From CAVZZV01 sp963779845 (GTDB lineage: Bacteria; Bacteroidota; Bacteroidia; Bacteroidales; GCA-2748055): a DNA stretch of 64,000 nucleotides. Position 1 is the first letter of the stretch; each line of letters starts with the position of its first letter. The stretch lies in contig CAVZZV010000005.1 in the NCBI GenBank assembly GCA_963779845.1, forward strand, positions 496,001 to 560,000, read 5' to 3'. The position numbers were made by a program, and so were the translations under genes. The notes beneath the pieces were generated by a model. The model searched no databases and was not told where the DNA came from. It saw nothing but the letters and a program-made list of their open reading frames with translations. This document shows, piece by piece, positions 1 to 9,640 of the stretch.

Positions 1-1972
1 GTAGATGTGAAACAAATTAGCACCAATAATATTGAATCTGTGGAGGTTATTCGGGGCATAGCGTCTGTTCAGTATGGTGACCTGACCTCGGGTGCAGTAA
101 TCGTAAAGACTATGGCCGGGGCAAGCCCGCTTAACGCAGTGGTTTCATTAAATCCAAGAATGAAAAAAGCTATCTGGAAAGGGTTTACGTTTAAAAAATA
201 ATGCCGGGGCCATAAATTTTGATATCGATTATACCTCTTCAATCAATAGTAAAATTGAAGCATATAAAGGTTTTGAACGGATATCGGGACAGGTGAGGGA
301 CCCAGTACTATATGAAAAAAAGCCCACCCTTTCCTGCAACGACAATAAATAAAACGATAAAAATCGAAATCATCGGCAAAGTGAAGAATTGACGAACAGA
401 TAAAGGATTGTCTGGGTGCCACGGTAGATGGAACTTAAAAAAACTATTGGTGACAATCTGGAGTACCATTTAACATGAGTATGAATGTCAGAAATTATAT
501 GCTAATGAAATGTCTCACTGGGTATATCAACCATCTCCAATGCGCGCAGGACACGTTGCTTCCGGCGTTTATGCTCCTTCTGAATATCATGCAGAATTGA
601 ACGTAGATGGCAAACCTTTAACTATTTGCAAAATAGCAGGAACAAAATATTACGAAATGGCAAAACATTAAACACTTTACTATATGGCTCGATTATCGGG
701 CGAGCGGCAATAACGGAAGGGGAAGAATGTACGATGAGTTGCGGCCCCGCAATTAGGAGGAGGAACAGCTACCGTCCTAGACCTTATAAGGATACTCCCA
801 ATCTACGGCAGTTTACTTTTCTAGAAAAACCCAGGATATACATAACCAATAAAGCGGAATAGGAAAATACCATGATATTTTGCTGAAGGGTGAGAGAAAC
901 AGCTCGAGCCAGGATCAACTAAGTACAATTGAACAAGAAAATAACGCAAAAATGGCAATTGGCGGTTATGGCACACCAAAACCCCCACATCTGCCTGCCC
1001 GTGGTGCCTATTACAAAAGAATTATTGGCAGCCAATTCATTAGAAATCTCTTTTTTTTCAAGTCCGCCCTTCAATGATAGGTATTACAACAAGAAATATG
1101 AGGCCGGAGTAGAAGGTGAAATGGGCGAATTTAATTTTAGATTCAATGCTATTTTGAGAAGCAGGTAAATGGATTGAATTTTTCAAGCCATCCTGCTTTT
1201 TTCGAATTTTACCGATGGATCAGCACTGATCCGAACATCAACTACCCGGCAGGGTCGCCTCCAATAATAGATCTGCATAACCCCTCAGAAATAGATACCT
1301 TTATCGCCAGCTACCGCAAACCTGTGAATAATCAGGAATTTATAAAAAAGGGACTTGAGTATGTACTGGATCTCGGGGAAATAAAAGAATTAAAAACTGA
1401 TATCCACGTATTGGGTGCATACATGCTTACACGCGCAATTACAAATAGTGATACCTATACCTTACCCTATGGTAACGGAGAAGAACAACTTCCATGGGTA
1501 GGAGTTTATCCAGCCGGTGAAGGAACGGAACTACAACGCTTTAATACCAACCTTATCGCAGTTACCCATATCCCGAAAATAAGATTGTAAAGGCAGTAAA
1601 AAAATTTTCAATCCATTTCTGTTGAAAGGCAGATGAATATAAAATTTGAATGGTAGTTATTGCAATAGCCATAGCATTGATGGATAAAACAGGATTAAGA
1701 ACTCTTATTCCAAAAGAGGAAATCCTTAATCCAAAATACGACTATTACCTGGAAAAATATAAAGTAAGTTTTTTCGATCCTGAAGTGCAACCACCCCACT
1801 ATCAGATCAACCTTCAGGTTACCAGCGAAATTGGATCCTCTGCAAGATTTTCTTTTTTGCAAACAATATTACTATGCACAACCCAAAGTATAAATCTAAA
1901 CGGTCGAACAGTATAATCACTTTGAATAATCCTATATATTTCGGATTCGAATTAACATTCCTCTTTAAATAA
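1..1972 (+). pseudogene. TonB-dependent outer-membrane receptor, 5' cut by window, multiply frameshifted
   Basis: The first frame carries a plug-domain motif (IESVEVIRGIASVQYGDLTS, about 27-86), the usual TonB-receptor signature. Barrel-like fragments follow in shifting frames (1174-1590, 1650-1916). The last codons, read around 1921-1972, end ...YFGFELTFLFK-stop, an outer-membrane barrel C-terminus with a terminal aromatic strand. At least four reading-frame breaks separate the pieces, so no intact product can be read. The family imports large ligands (siderophores, glycans, vitamins) through the outer membrane with TonB/ExbBD energy; the ligand here is unknown. It is followed by DUF4876 and DUF6850 genes in the same orientation, suggesting one uptake locus. 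The breaks may be real decay or sequencing indels. Confidence 0.8.
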
Positions 1973-1985
1973 TAACCTAAAACAA

Positions 1986-3225
1986 ATGAAAATGAAAAAA
2001 ATCTCTTATCTATTGTTTGCTGCTTGGCCGTTATTGCCATAGCCTGTCAAAAAGACGATGATCCTGTTTACACTCTAACTGTTACTGTTCCTATCCTGGA
2101 AGTTACAGCTCTAATTTTGCTGAAGGGGCATGGGTTTATGCTGCCACTCCCAGTCTGGAAGGATAAACTCAGCCAGACAAACGCAGAAGGTATTCCAGTT
2201 GTACAAATCTTTCAGCCGGTATATACAACATAACCGCTCCAAAGCTTAACAGCATCAGAGGCTGAGGCAGAAACCGGTGTTTCCGGGGAGGTCGTTTTAT
2301 CCGCAGCTGAAAATAATGTATCGATCCTTGCCACAAGGACCAAGATCTCATTCTGGCAGGTGCGCGGCTTGGCGGACTGGTCTTCAAAGAAGTCTACTAT
2401 ACCGGATCAAAAACAGTAGAAGATAAAAGCTACTTCTCCGACCAGTATTATGAAATTTACAATAATTCAACGGATGTGATCTATGCTGATGGCTTATGCT
2501 GGGCATTGTTGATGGTTGGGCTTCAAAGCAACCTTATCTGTTGGCTGCAGCATATCCCACTAAACAAGCCATTGCCAGTTTCTGGTATGTTCCGGCAGTG
2601 GTACTGAACACCCTATCGAACCAGGGGAGAGCATCATTATTGCCCAGATGGTGTGGATCACCAAACCGATCCTTTGGGGAATCCCAATTCTCCGGTAAAT
2701 CTGGGGGATGCTGACTTTGAAACCTATGTTGTTCGCGATGACAACAGAGACCTTAATGCCCCGGCAGTTCCGAATTTGGAATTAGGATATGCAGCATCCA
2801 TGGGCTTTGACTGGCTAACATCGGTTTTCGGATGTGGATATGTCCTTTTCAGAATTGACGGAGACATAGCAACCTATGTGAATAACAATAAAGCCACCAG
2901 GCCGGAATCAATCTCCACAACTGAGTATGTTCTTATTGAAAATGATATGATTATTGACGCCTTTCAGGCTTACGCGGATGATTCCGAAACAGGAATGCCA
3001 AAGTTACATTCCGTGAACGATGCGGGTTTCACTTTTGACCCCAATGGAACATACACTGGGAAATGCGTCCGCAGAAAGGTGAAGGCAGTAATAAACGGTC
3101 GTACCGTCTATCAGGATACAAATAATTCAACGAATGATTTTCTGAACAATCAGGATTGTGCTCCGAGATCGTTAAATCTTTATGAGGCTGGCTTAAAAGG
3201 GAATCGCCTTTTGGCCAGCCTATAA
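1986..3225 (+). pseudogene. DUF4876 lipoprotein, frameshifted
   Basis: An ATG at 1986 opens a lipoprotein signal that shifts frame near 2025 and continues as AVIAIACQKDDD, a clear lipobox with Cys followed by acidic residues. Later pieces read GGLVFKEVYYTGSK and YEIYNNSTDVIYADGL (about 2366-2495). The longest clean piece (2653-3225) ends with RRKVKAVINGRTVYQDTNNS, which I recognise as the DUF4876 C-terminal signature. DUF4876 proteins are Bacteroidota surface lipoproteins of unknown function, often beside a TonB receptor, as here. Three or more frame changes (about 2025, 2230, 2500-2650) prevent a continuous product. The gene sits 13 bp after the receptor stop, so it was probably co-transcribed. 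Confidence 0.75.
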
Positions 3226-3239
3226 ATTATTTACAGAAG

Positions 3240-4654
3240 AGATTTGCAAGCTATCTGACATTTTTTTAATATCTTATCGGGACATCTGTTGCCAGGGAGA
3301 GGTAACATTAAAGCCTTAGATCGTCGCTCCGGAAAACCATGGTTATCAGAATAAAGGAAGTTACGTGTATAAGAATTGTCCGGACGGCAATCACTCCCAA
3401 TCAACAGGGGGACGAAAAGTAACAGGCAGATAAAGAAAGAAACCGGCAGCGAAAACGAAAGAAAAACTGACTGGCTGTGAGCATCACCCCGGCATCGGCA
3501 GAGAGGGGGGGGGGGGTTTTTGAGTAACCATGAACATGGCCGGTGGAGCAAGTGAAAGAATAATTTTAGCCGTTGGTGCTGATTACCAGGTAGCGGATGG
3601 AGCAAGAATCAAAGATCCAGACCCGTGAACGATTACTTTAACCTTGAATTAAATCCATCGATCATTTATGAGATGAAAGGCGTAAGGTTAGGAGCCAACC
3701 TTCAACTCCAAAAAGGCCGGGAAGATATCGGATATACCACCATCGAAAACTCCACAACCTATAGGTTCTTCACCTCCTATGGTCTAGGCAAGGGTGCAAC
3801 CCCCAGAAATGGATGGTCATTTACCCGGAATTACTATAGCAAGGGAATTGGAGGACAAGTTCAGGTGGAATACCAAGTGGGTGGATTTACCATTTTTCAT
3901 GCAGCCGGTTTTTTAACAAATACCGAGGAATGTGAAGATGGATCTGCAAATCCTGAAAAAGGTGCTGCGGGTGATTATCTTTCAAAAACTTTTCGTTTCC
4001 TGACAATAGTTAATTTTGAAAATTCCCTTTCACATAGTCTTCGCTTTATCCTCCCTTTCACGTTGGGTGAAGGTATTGAATTTATACAGGAACCTTATTT
4101 AATTGATAATATCACCTATTACAGGACCCTGGCAGAAGCAAGTAAATATTCAACTACAAGGCTTCAACCAAAGCTAACCGGGCTGATGGCCAAATCCTAT
4201 AATTCCTTTTTGAACAAATGGGAAATTGAAGGTGGTGTTGAAATGAACATCCTTACAAACGAATATGTCCTTGAAGCAAGGGAAAGCTATTCAAATATAA
4301 TACCTACCTTACGATTTGACTATTCGGTCTTCGTCAATCTGTTCAAATCGTATTTGGAGGTGGGGCTAAATTCATTTATAATATCGATGAGGAACTTACA
4401 CAAATACGATCGTATACCCGATCGCTGAAATTTCATGGTGGCAAAGTCCCCCATCCGATAACCCACATTGACCGGCAATGCATATAGTCTTTACACCCAT
4501 CTTAAAATCGGGAAAGATGTGCAGGTGCTAAGAAATTCAGACAAGCCAGGTTTTTTGTGATTTCAGATTTGGTTTTAATTCCGGTAGCCGCCCGGAATGG
4601 GATTTCACGCGAAGTCGGGAATATTTTGGGATTAAATTGGGGATAACATATTAA
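3240..4654 (+). pseudogene. DUF6850-like outer-membrane beta-barrel protein, frameshifted
   Basis: The central frame (3625-4428) has alternating aromatic/polar beta-strand character and begins just after the phrase KDPDPVNDYFNLELNPS read across 3606-3660, typical of the DUF6850 barrel family. Upstream DNA (3240-3620) holds only broken pieces and a run of 12 G. Downstream the frame changes near 4420-4560, and the C-terminus is read at 4568-4654 as FRFGFNSGSRPEWDF...GITY-stop, again an outer-membrane barrel ending in an aromatic residue. Together with the TonB receptor and the DUF4876 lipoprotein it forms a three-gene outer-membrane set. The family name is from memory and is the less certain part; the barrel nature is clear. 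Exact start not determinable. Confidence 0.6.
3505..3516 (+). repeat. Poly-G tract of 12
   Basis: Twelve consecutive G residues lie inside the broken 5' part of the DUF6850-like gene. A tract this long is prone to slippage in cells and to miscalling in sequencing. It could be a phase-variation switch of an outer-membrane gene, or simply the cause of an assembly frameshift. Confidence 0.9.
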
Positions 4655-4782
4655 CTCAATGCATACTTCATCGAATAGAATATTTTTCTTATACCATGAG
4701 AACAAAAAATCTTTGCGAATCTCGCCCCCTTTTCCTTCCGACTGCAAGTTTAAAACTTTTTATTAATTAAAAAAAATTCATA

Positions 4783-6944
4783 ATGAAGTCAAAATTTATT
4801 TTTTTAATATCATTTCTGATCCGCACCCATTTCGAGGGCTCCTTCTGAAAAAACGCTAGAAACCCGCTTTGCCATTATAGTAGATAAAGAAAGCTACGAA
4901 CAGGCCAGGACAGAAATCGATGCCTATTCAAATGTTTTAAATGAAGAAGGCCTGAATACAGTGCTGATTGTAAAGGATTATATCCTCCCAGATTCCCTCA
5001 AAGCGGACCTCCTTTCATTATATCAATCGCCAAACCCCATTGAAGGAGCCGTATTTATCGGAGATATTCCTATAGCCATGGTTGTCGATGCCCAACACAT
5101 GACCAGCGCATTCAAAATGGACCAGAAACGATACGGTCGAAACCGCCAATGTACCTACAGACCGCTTTTACAATGATTTCGAACTTCAATTTGATTACAT
5201 CAAACAGGACACATCAGACTTCCTGAAACATTACTATTCATTAAATTACGATTCTCCACAGATCATTTCACCGGATATCTATTCCGGTAGGATTAAAATG
5301 CCGGAGGTCAAAAATAAGTACGAATTACTAAAAAAATATCTTACAAAGGTGGTTGAAGAACATCGCGCTGAAAACAAACTTGACCAGTTTTTCTTTTCGC
5401 AGGCAATGGATATAATTCCGAATCGATGGTAGCCAGGCTTGACGAACAGGTTGTGCTGAACCAGCAATCTGCAGGAAACCCGTATAAACGGGAATCCATT
5501 CCAATTGCTAATTTCGTCAAGGAGCTTATATGTCGGAGTGGCAACCTCTTTACTTAGATATGGCTATGCTTCACCACCATGGATCCGAGGAAACGGAATA
5601 TCTGAACGGATGGCCTAAAGCAGTCAATTACCCCCAACAAATAGATCTTATTAAACGATATATGAGGGAAAGGATCAGAAGATCGGAAAATAAACCTCCT
5701 GCTGAAATCACTAAAGTAAAAAAAGAATATCAGGAAAAATATGGGATCCCGCAATCCTGGTCGGAGGGTGCCATGGATCCCGAGGTCAGAAAAGAAGACA
5801 GCTTATGGTCGGCTAATCTTGACTTGGTCGTGGAGGATTTCGGAATTTACTATTACAAACCAAACGTCCGTTTTGCCATATTCGATGCCTGTTATAATGG
5901 CTCCTTTCATGCTAAACAATATATTGCCGGATCCTATATCTTCGGAGAGGGAAGGACCATTGCCGCACAGGGAAATACGGTAAATTCCTTACAGGACAAA
6001 TGGCCTCAGGAAATGATCGGGTTGCTCTCGCTTGGGATGCGGGTGGGGGAATGGAACAAAATGACCTGTTACCTGGAAACTCATATTATCGGAGATCCGA
6101 CTTTTGGCTTTGCTTCGGCCGATCCTTCCATTGACGTGCAAGGGTTATCAGTTCAGGAAGCAAATAACAACAAGAGTTGGCTCAATCTGCTCGATTGCCC
6201 CTATCCTGACGTGCAGGCCCTGGCCCTGAGAAAACTATACAACAACCAGTACGAAAATATATCTGCGCTTCTTCTCGAAACATATAAAACCTCGAAGCTG
6301 GGAAGCGTTAGGGCAGAATGCCTTAAATTATCGGCCTCCCTTGCAGACGAAAATTTTCCAAAAGTACTCGCCCTTGCTCTTACCGATGATTATGAACTGG
6401 TTCAGCGTTTTGCGGTAAGTATGGCGGGCGATTCAGGAGATGATGAGCTGATACCGGTTCTGGTGAAGCTTGGTTTCGAAAACCTGCCGGAAAGGGTAGT
6501 CTTCAATTATGGAAATATTATTCAGTTTTTTGATTGGCAAAACTTCTGCTTGAATTTGAAAAACAGTCAGGGGAAAATGAATTCCTGGCAAACAAGGAAG
6601 TTGCCTTGCCTCAGATCAGGGAGGTATACGCGAAAGCAAATGACCGGTACGATTATGTGTACAAGGCAATAACGGATTCAATGAGTTCAGACAGAGCAAA
6701 GTACAATGAGATCAGAACTCTTCGTAACTATAATTATCATAAGGGAGTCTCTGGCTTCATCGCCTTTTTGAATACCAGCAAGAATCAGGAACACCGACAG
6801 ATGATGATCGAAGCAATGGGATGGTTCAAATTATCCAGGGAGAAAAGTCAGATCATCGATGCTTGTAAAGCGATTGAAGCGAATCCGGAAGAACCGGAGG
6901 AGATAAGGAAAGAGGCGAAGAGGACACTTTTAAGGTTGAGTTAG
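4783..6944 (+). pseudogene. Gingipain-like (clan CD, C25-type) cysteine peptidase with HEAT-like repeats, frameshifted
   Basis: Reading through frame changes gives one protein of about 720 residues. An ATG at 4783 opens a signal peptide that shifts near 4830. Next come RFAIIVDKESYEQA, EGAVFIGDIPIAM and DAQHMTSAFKMDQKR, then PTDRFYNDFELQFDYIKQD. A His is at 5578 (MLHHHGSEE) and a Cys at 5890 (FAIFDACYNGSFH); this spaced His/Cys dyad fits the caspase/gingipain fold. ETHIIGDPTFGF closes the peptidase part. From about 6170 to the stop at 6944 there are helical HEAT-like repeats. The last shift falls at the T6 run near 6530, pointing to homopolymer indels. The family is a conserved but uncharacterised secreted Bacteroidota protein; substrate unknown. 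A strong terminator follows. Confidence 0.7.
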
Positions 6945-6959
6945 GTTTATAAAGAGGAA

Positions 6960-6984
6960 GGGCTGCCTCCGGCAGCCCTTTTTT
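6960..6984 (+). terminator. Rho-independent terminator
   Basis: A perfect 8-bp GC-rich stem GGGCTGCC / GGCAGCCC with a TCC loop is followed by six T residues. It lies 15 bp after the stop of the gingipain-like gene and ends the + strand block. Confidence 0.95.
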
Positions 6985-7114
6985 ATTGAAGTCACCCGAC
7001 AAAGGAAACAAAATCTGTTTAGTAAATCATAATTTCTATTTTAACAACTAAAATGGAAATAGCCGATCCATTTTGTCTCTTCCTTAGAATGAAATATTTA
7101 CAACCTGTTCTGCT

Positions 7115-7290
7115 CTATCCATTCAACAAATCATCCACTAATGCTTTTATCCTTGCCACTCCCCCCACTGTGTGAATGCTTTTCCTATAGTTTTTACAGT
7201 TTCCCGGGAGAGATTTACATGCTCCCCTTCAATGCCTTCCATGGCAATACCCCTTATGTCAGAACCATTTTGTATAGATTTCCAATCCAT
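7115..7290 (-). pseudogene. 5' remnant of phosphoglucomutase/phosphomannomutase
   Basis: On the - strand from ATG at 7290 the frame reads MDWKSIQNGSDIRGIAMEGI, then EGEHVNLS...TIGKAFTQW, the highly conserved N-terminus of Bacteroidota alpha-D-phosphohexomutases (SDIRG is diagnostic). After about 42 residues it stops at 7147. With one base added in the G6 run at 7160-7165 it would instead read on as ...GVARIKALVDDLLNG and stop at 7115. Intact enzymes are about 460 residues or longer and have a catalytic phosphoserine loop, which is absent here. The piece therefore looks like a deletion remnant whose start has been joined to an unrelated or terminal tail. No functional product is expected. The surrounding 6985-7363 holds nothing else I can support. 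Confidence 0.7.
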
Positions 7291-7363
7291 GTTAAAATAA
7301 TATATGCGCCGTTTTCAGATTTCGTAAAGATATGAAGGATGTCATGAACTGAGAATTCCACCC

Positions 7364-8068
7364 TTAATCGCAAAGTTGTTCAATCAATGAAATCAACTCT
7401 TCTCTGGCATATTTAATTTTCATGTCGGGGATATTTCTATATCCATGTTCTTCAAGCAGATCAATAATTTTTCTTTTTGATTCAGGAAGTTTAAAAAGCT
7501 TGCCGTTCTCCAGAATAACGTAAAATTCTTCTGGAAGTTTAACGAACTTTGCCGGGATGTATTCCTGATATCCTCCTGTGGGTGGTTTTTCAGGTTGATA
7601 AGCAAAAGGCTCCTTCATGAAAAGCTGACATTTTGTCCCGGTAAGAAAAACGAAATATCCTGAAATAATATCTTTTCCTGTAGGGTAAACCAAATAGCGA
7701 AAGGTATTTCCATTGAGGTGAATGCTATCGATCTGAGTTTTATTGTCAAGAATCAAATAATTGTCAGAGCTGTCCGCAATATACTCTATTTCATCAAATA
7801 CGTTATTATAACGTAATTTCGCATTAACAGGCTGTGCATTGGTTTTTAAATACACTGAACCCTCGAGAAATTCAGGATTTTTATAAGGGGATCCTTCAAT
7901 ATAATCGAAATCCCTGGCATTGCGCCTTTTATTGGTTCTATATTCATCATAGAGTTTGCCGAAAGCTATTTCAGGCTGAGCTATCAGCATATCGCCACTC
8001 CAAATCAGAGCTCCTAAAATAAAAAGGGCTGGTCTAAGAACTGTTTTAAATTTTCTATGCATAATCAT
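7364..8068 (-). CDS. Hypothetical secreted protein, 234 aa
   Basis: I do not recognise the family. The N-terminus has basic residues then a hydrophobic stretch (about residues 11-28) ending ...MLIAQPE, a Sec signal peptide typical of Bacteroidota (cleavage near Ala-Gln). The mature part is hydrophilic with mixed strand/helix character, contains the pattern GSVYLKT...YNNVFDEIEY near the middle and ends in a Lys/Glu-rich helix (SKRKIIDLLEEHGYRNIP). This resembles small periplasmic proteins described only as hypothetical. A second Met at codon 3 is an equally good start. It is 52 bp downstream of the sirtuin gene on the same strand and may be co-transcribed with it. No catalytic motif is visible. 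Confidence 0.65.
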   Translation of the reverse strand: MIMHRKFKTVLRPALFILGALIWSGDMLIAQPEIAFGKLYDEYRTNKRRNARDFDYIEGSPYKNPEFLEGSVYLKTNAQPVNAKLRYNNVFDEIEYIADSSDNYLILDNKTQIDSIHLNGNTFRYLVYPTGKDIISGYFVFLTGTKCQLFMKEPFAYQPEKPPTGGYQEYIPAKFVKLPEEFYVILENGKLFKLPESKRKIIDLLEEHGYRNIPDMKIKYAREELISLIEQLCD

Positions 8069-8120
8069 GTAGGTTAAAAAGGCAAAGTTAGGAAAATAAA
8101 ACGCTTCCTCCGTCCGTCCC

Positions 8121-8819
8121 TCATGAGTTGGTGCCTGTGATTTTCAGTTTTTCTGCTAAAAGCACGGTTCCATTGCAGGCCCCTTCTCTGATATATTCAA
8201 CTTTATGAGGGGTAAAGACATTAACGGTTTTGGGATCGATCAAAAATACCGGAATCTTTTGAGGCACATAATGGATCAGTCCCGCGGCCGGATATACATT
8301 CAAAGAGGTCCCGATTACCACAAATATATCAGCCGTAGAAGCAATAGCAGCCGCCTGCTCCATTGCCGGAACCATTTCTCCAAACCAAACGATATTCGGT
8401 CTTAACAAGGAATTGTCGCTGGCCATTTCCCCCTCCTGAATATCGCGGTAGCCAATATCCACAATAATTCCAGGATCTTTGCTGCTCCTGGCCTGAGTAA
8501 GAAGTCCGTGAAGATGCAGAACTCTTTTGCTACCGGCACGTTCATGGAGGTCATCAACATTCTGTGTGATGATCACAACATCATAATCTTTCTCTAGCTG
8601 AGCCAGTGAAAAGTGTCCGGCATTTGGCGTGGCATTAGCCAGTTGAGTCCGGCGTTGATTATAAAAACGCAAGACAAGTCCCGGATTTTCCTCCCAGGCC
8701 TCGGGGGTAGCTACCTCCTCCACCCTGTGTTCTTCCCACAGACCACCGCTATCACGGAATGTCCTTATGCCACTTTCAGCACTCATTCCGGCACCTGTCA
8801 GTGCAACAAGTTTTTGCAT
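8121..8819 (-). CDS. cobB: NAD-dependent protein deacylase (class III sirtuin)
   Basis: A 232-residue sirtuin core. The Rossmann motif GAGMSAESGIRTFRD (residues 9-23) binds NAD, QNVDDLH (86-92) is the ribose/nicotinamide pocket and His104 in LHLHG is the catalytic base. Tyr53 and Arg56 (FYNQRR) match the Tyr-x-x-Arg pair that lets class III sirtuins such as SIRT5/CobB remove succinyl and malonyl groups. The small domain between residues 105 and 145 contains no cysteine, so the usual structural Zn site is absent; I recall the same in other Bacteroidota sirtuins. Cytosolic, removes acyl groups from lysines using NAD. The symbol follows E. coli usage and is by family. Confidence 0.93.
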   Translation of the reverse strand: MQKLVALTGAGMSAESGIRTFRDSGGLWEEHRVEEVATPEAWEENPGLVLRFYNQRRTQLANATPNAGHFSLAQLEKDYDVVIITQNVDDLHERAGSKRVLHLHGLLTQARSSKDPGIIVDIGYRDIQEGEMASDNSLLRPNIVWFGEMVPAMEQAAAIASTADIFVVIGTSLNVYPAAGLIHYVPQKIPVFLIDPKTVNVFTPHKVEYIREGACNGTVLLAEKLKITGTNS

Positions 8820-8867
8820 AGGTAAATCTTTTCCGAAAGATAATTCTTTTATTTTTAAATGGGAAAC

Positions 8868-9413
8868 TCACACTCCCAACGAATCCCTTCCTTCCGGCCA
8901 GTCTCTGAGGTCATCCAACGTGGAATGAACACTATTTACCTTTTTTTTGATCACGCTAAAGGAGGCATCCGTTTCTATTACGATCGCGTAAACATCAGCC
9001 AGGTCCGCAATTCCATGCTCCCTAGCGGCAGCCAGAATCTCAGATTTAACAATTCTTTCCTTTTTCATATTGGATAAGATATACTCTCCCTCGTATAATA
9101 AAAGACGGGGCCGTGACCGGACCAGTTTTTTCCAGAATGGGAAGTAAAACATCAATTTGGTCACAGCGAATTGCAGTCCCATCAAGGTAAAAATGGCTAA
9201 TGCTGCATTAACAATAGGGGTATCTTTCTGCATCACAACCGAAGCCACGATGGAACCCATGGCCACGGTTACAATCCAGTCAAAACTGTTCAGTTGTGAG
9301 GTGGTCCGCTTTCCCATCAGTTTTACATTTATTATAATAATAAAATAAATGATCGGGGCAGTGACTATTATCCTCCACAAGGATTCCATATCCTCAAAAA
9401 ATATCTTTTCCAT
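8868..9413 (-). CDS. DUF421 / YetF-family membrane protein
   Basis: The start is the Met at 9413 (MEKIFFEDMESLWRIIVTAP); the frame is open upstream, but that part is low-complexity intergenic sequence. The product is 181 residues with three N-terminal membrane helices (about residues 13-31, 40-60, 64-85), the motif KLMGKRTTSQLNSFDWIVTVAMGS typical of DUF421 split at GKR, and a C-terminal cytosolic YetF domain (SRPRLLLYEGEYI... and ADVYAIVIETDASFSVIKK). DUF421 proteins are conserved inner-membrane proteins of unknown biochemical role, sometimes linked to spore or stress physiology. The gene is 48 bp upstream of the sirtuin gene on the same strand. Family assignment is confident; function is not known. 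Confidence 0.85.
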   Translation of the reverse strand: MEKIFFEDMESLWRIIVTAPIIYFIIIINVKLMGKRTTSQLNSFDWIVTVAMGSIVASVVMQKDTPIVNAALAIFTLMGLQFAVTKLMFYFPFWKKLVRSRPRLLLYEGEYILSNMKKERIVKSEILAAAREHGIADLADVYAIVIETDASFSVIKKKVNSVHSTLDDLRDWPEGRDSLGV

Positions 9414-9507
9414 AGAAATGATTTTGGTAGTTGATTTAATCTTTTTAGAGCATTCTTCTTTTATGGGAATAAAAGTAATTATTAAACCAGATAAAATCAA
9501 TAAGGGA

Positions 9508-9638
9508 GAAGTTCGAAGCGGGAAGCTGGAGGTTGGGGGCTGGAATTGGGAAGCGGGTGGACTCTCCTCATCAGTGGTGGATTTTCCCAATAAGTGAATA
9601 CTCCATCAATTTCACCACATCCCCACATCCCCACATCT
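9508..9638. repeat. Low-complexity GGAAGCTGGAGG-type and CCCCACAT tandem repeats
   Basis: At 9508-9562 the sequence is a degenerate purine-rich string of units like GGGAAGCTGGAGGTTGG; its reverse complement resembles the pyrimidine string at 33795-33930. At 9615-9637 the octamer CCCCACAT is repeated about three times. The stretch lies between the DUF421 start and the serine hydrolase stop. It inflates reading frames at both sides but does not look coding. Confidence 0.7.
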
Positions 9639-9640
9639 TC

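Noticed and set aside
3231..3605. Minus-strand 124-codon frame
   Set aside because: It is antisense to the broken DUF6850-like gene and rich in Leu/Ser/Pro, typical of shadow frames.
7141..7335. Plus-strand 64-codon frame
   Set aside because: It is antisense to the phosphohexomutase remnant, which has clear protein homology on the - strand.
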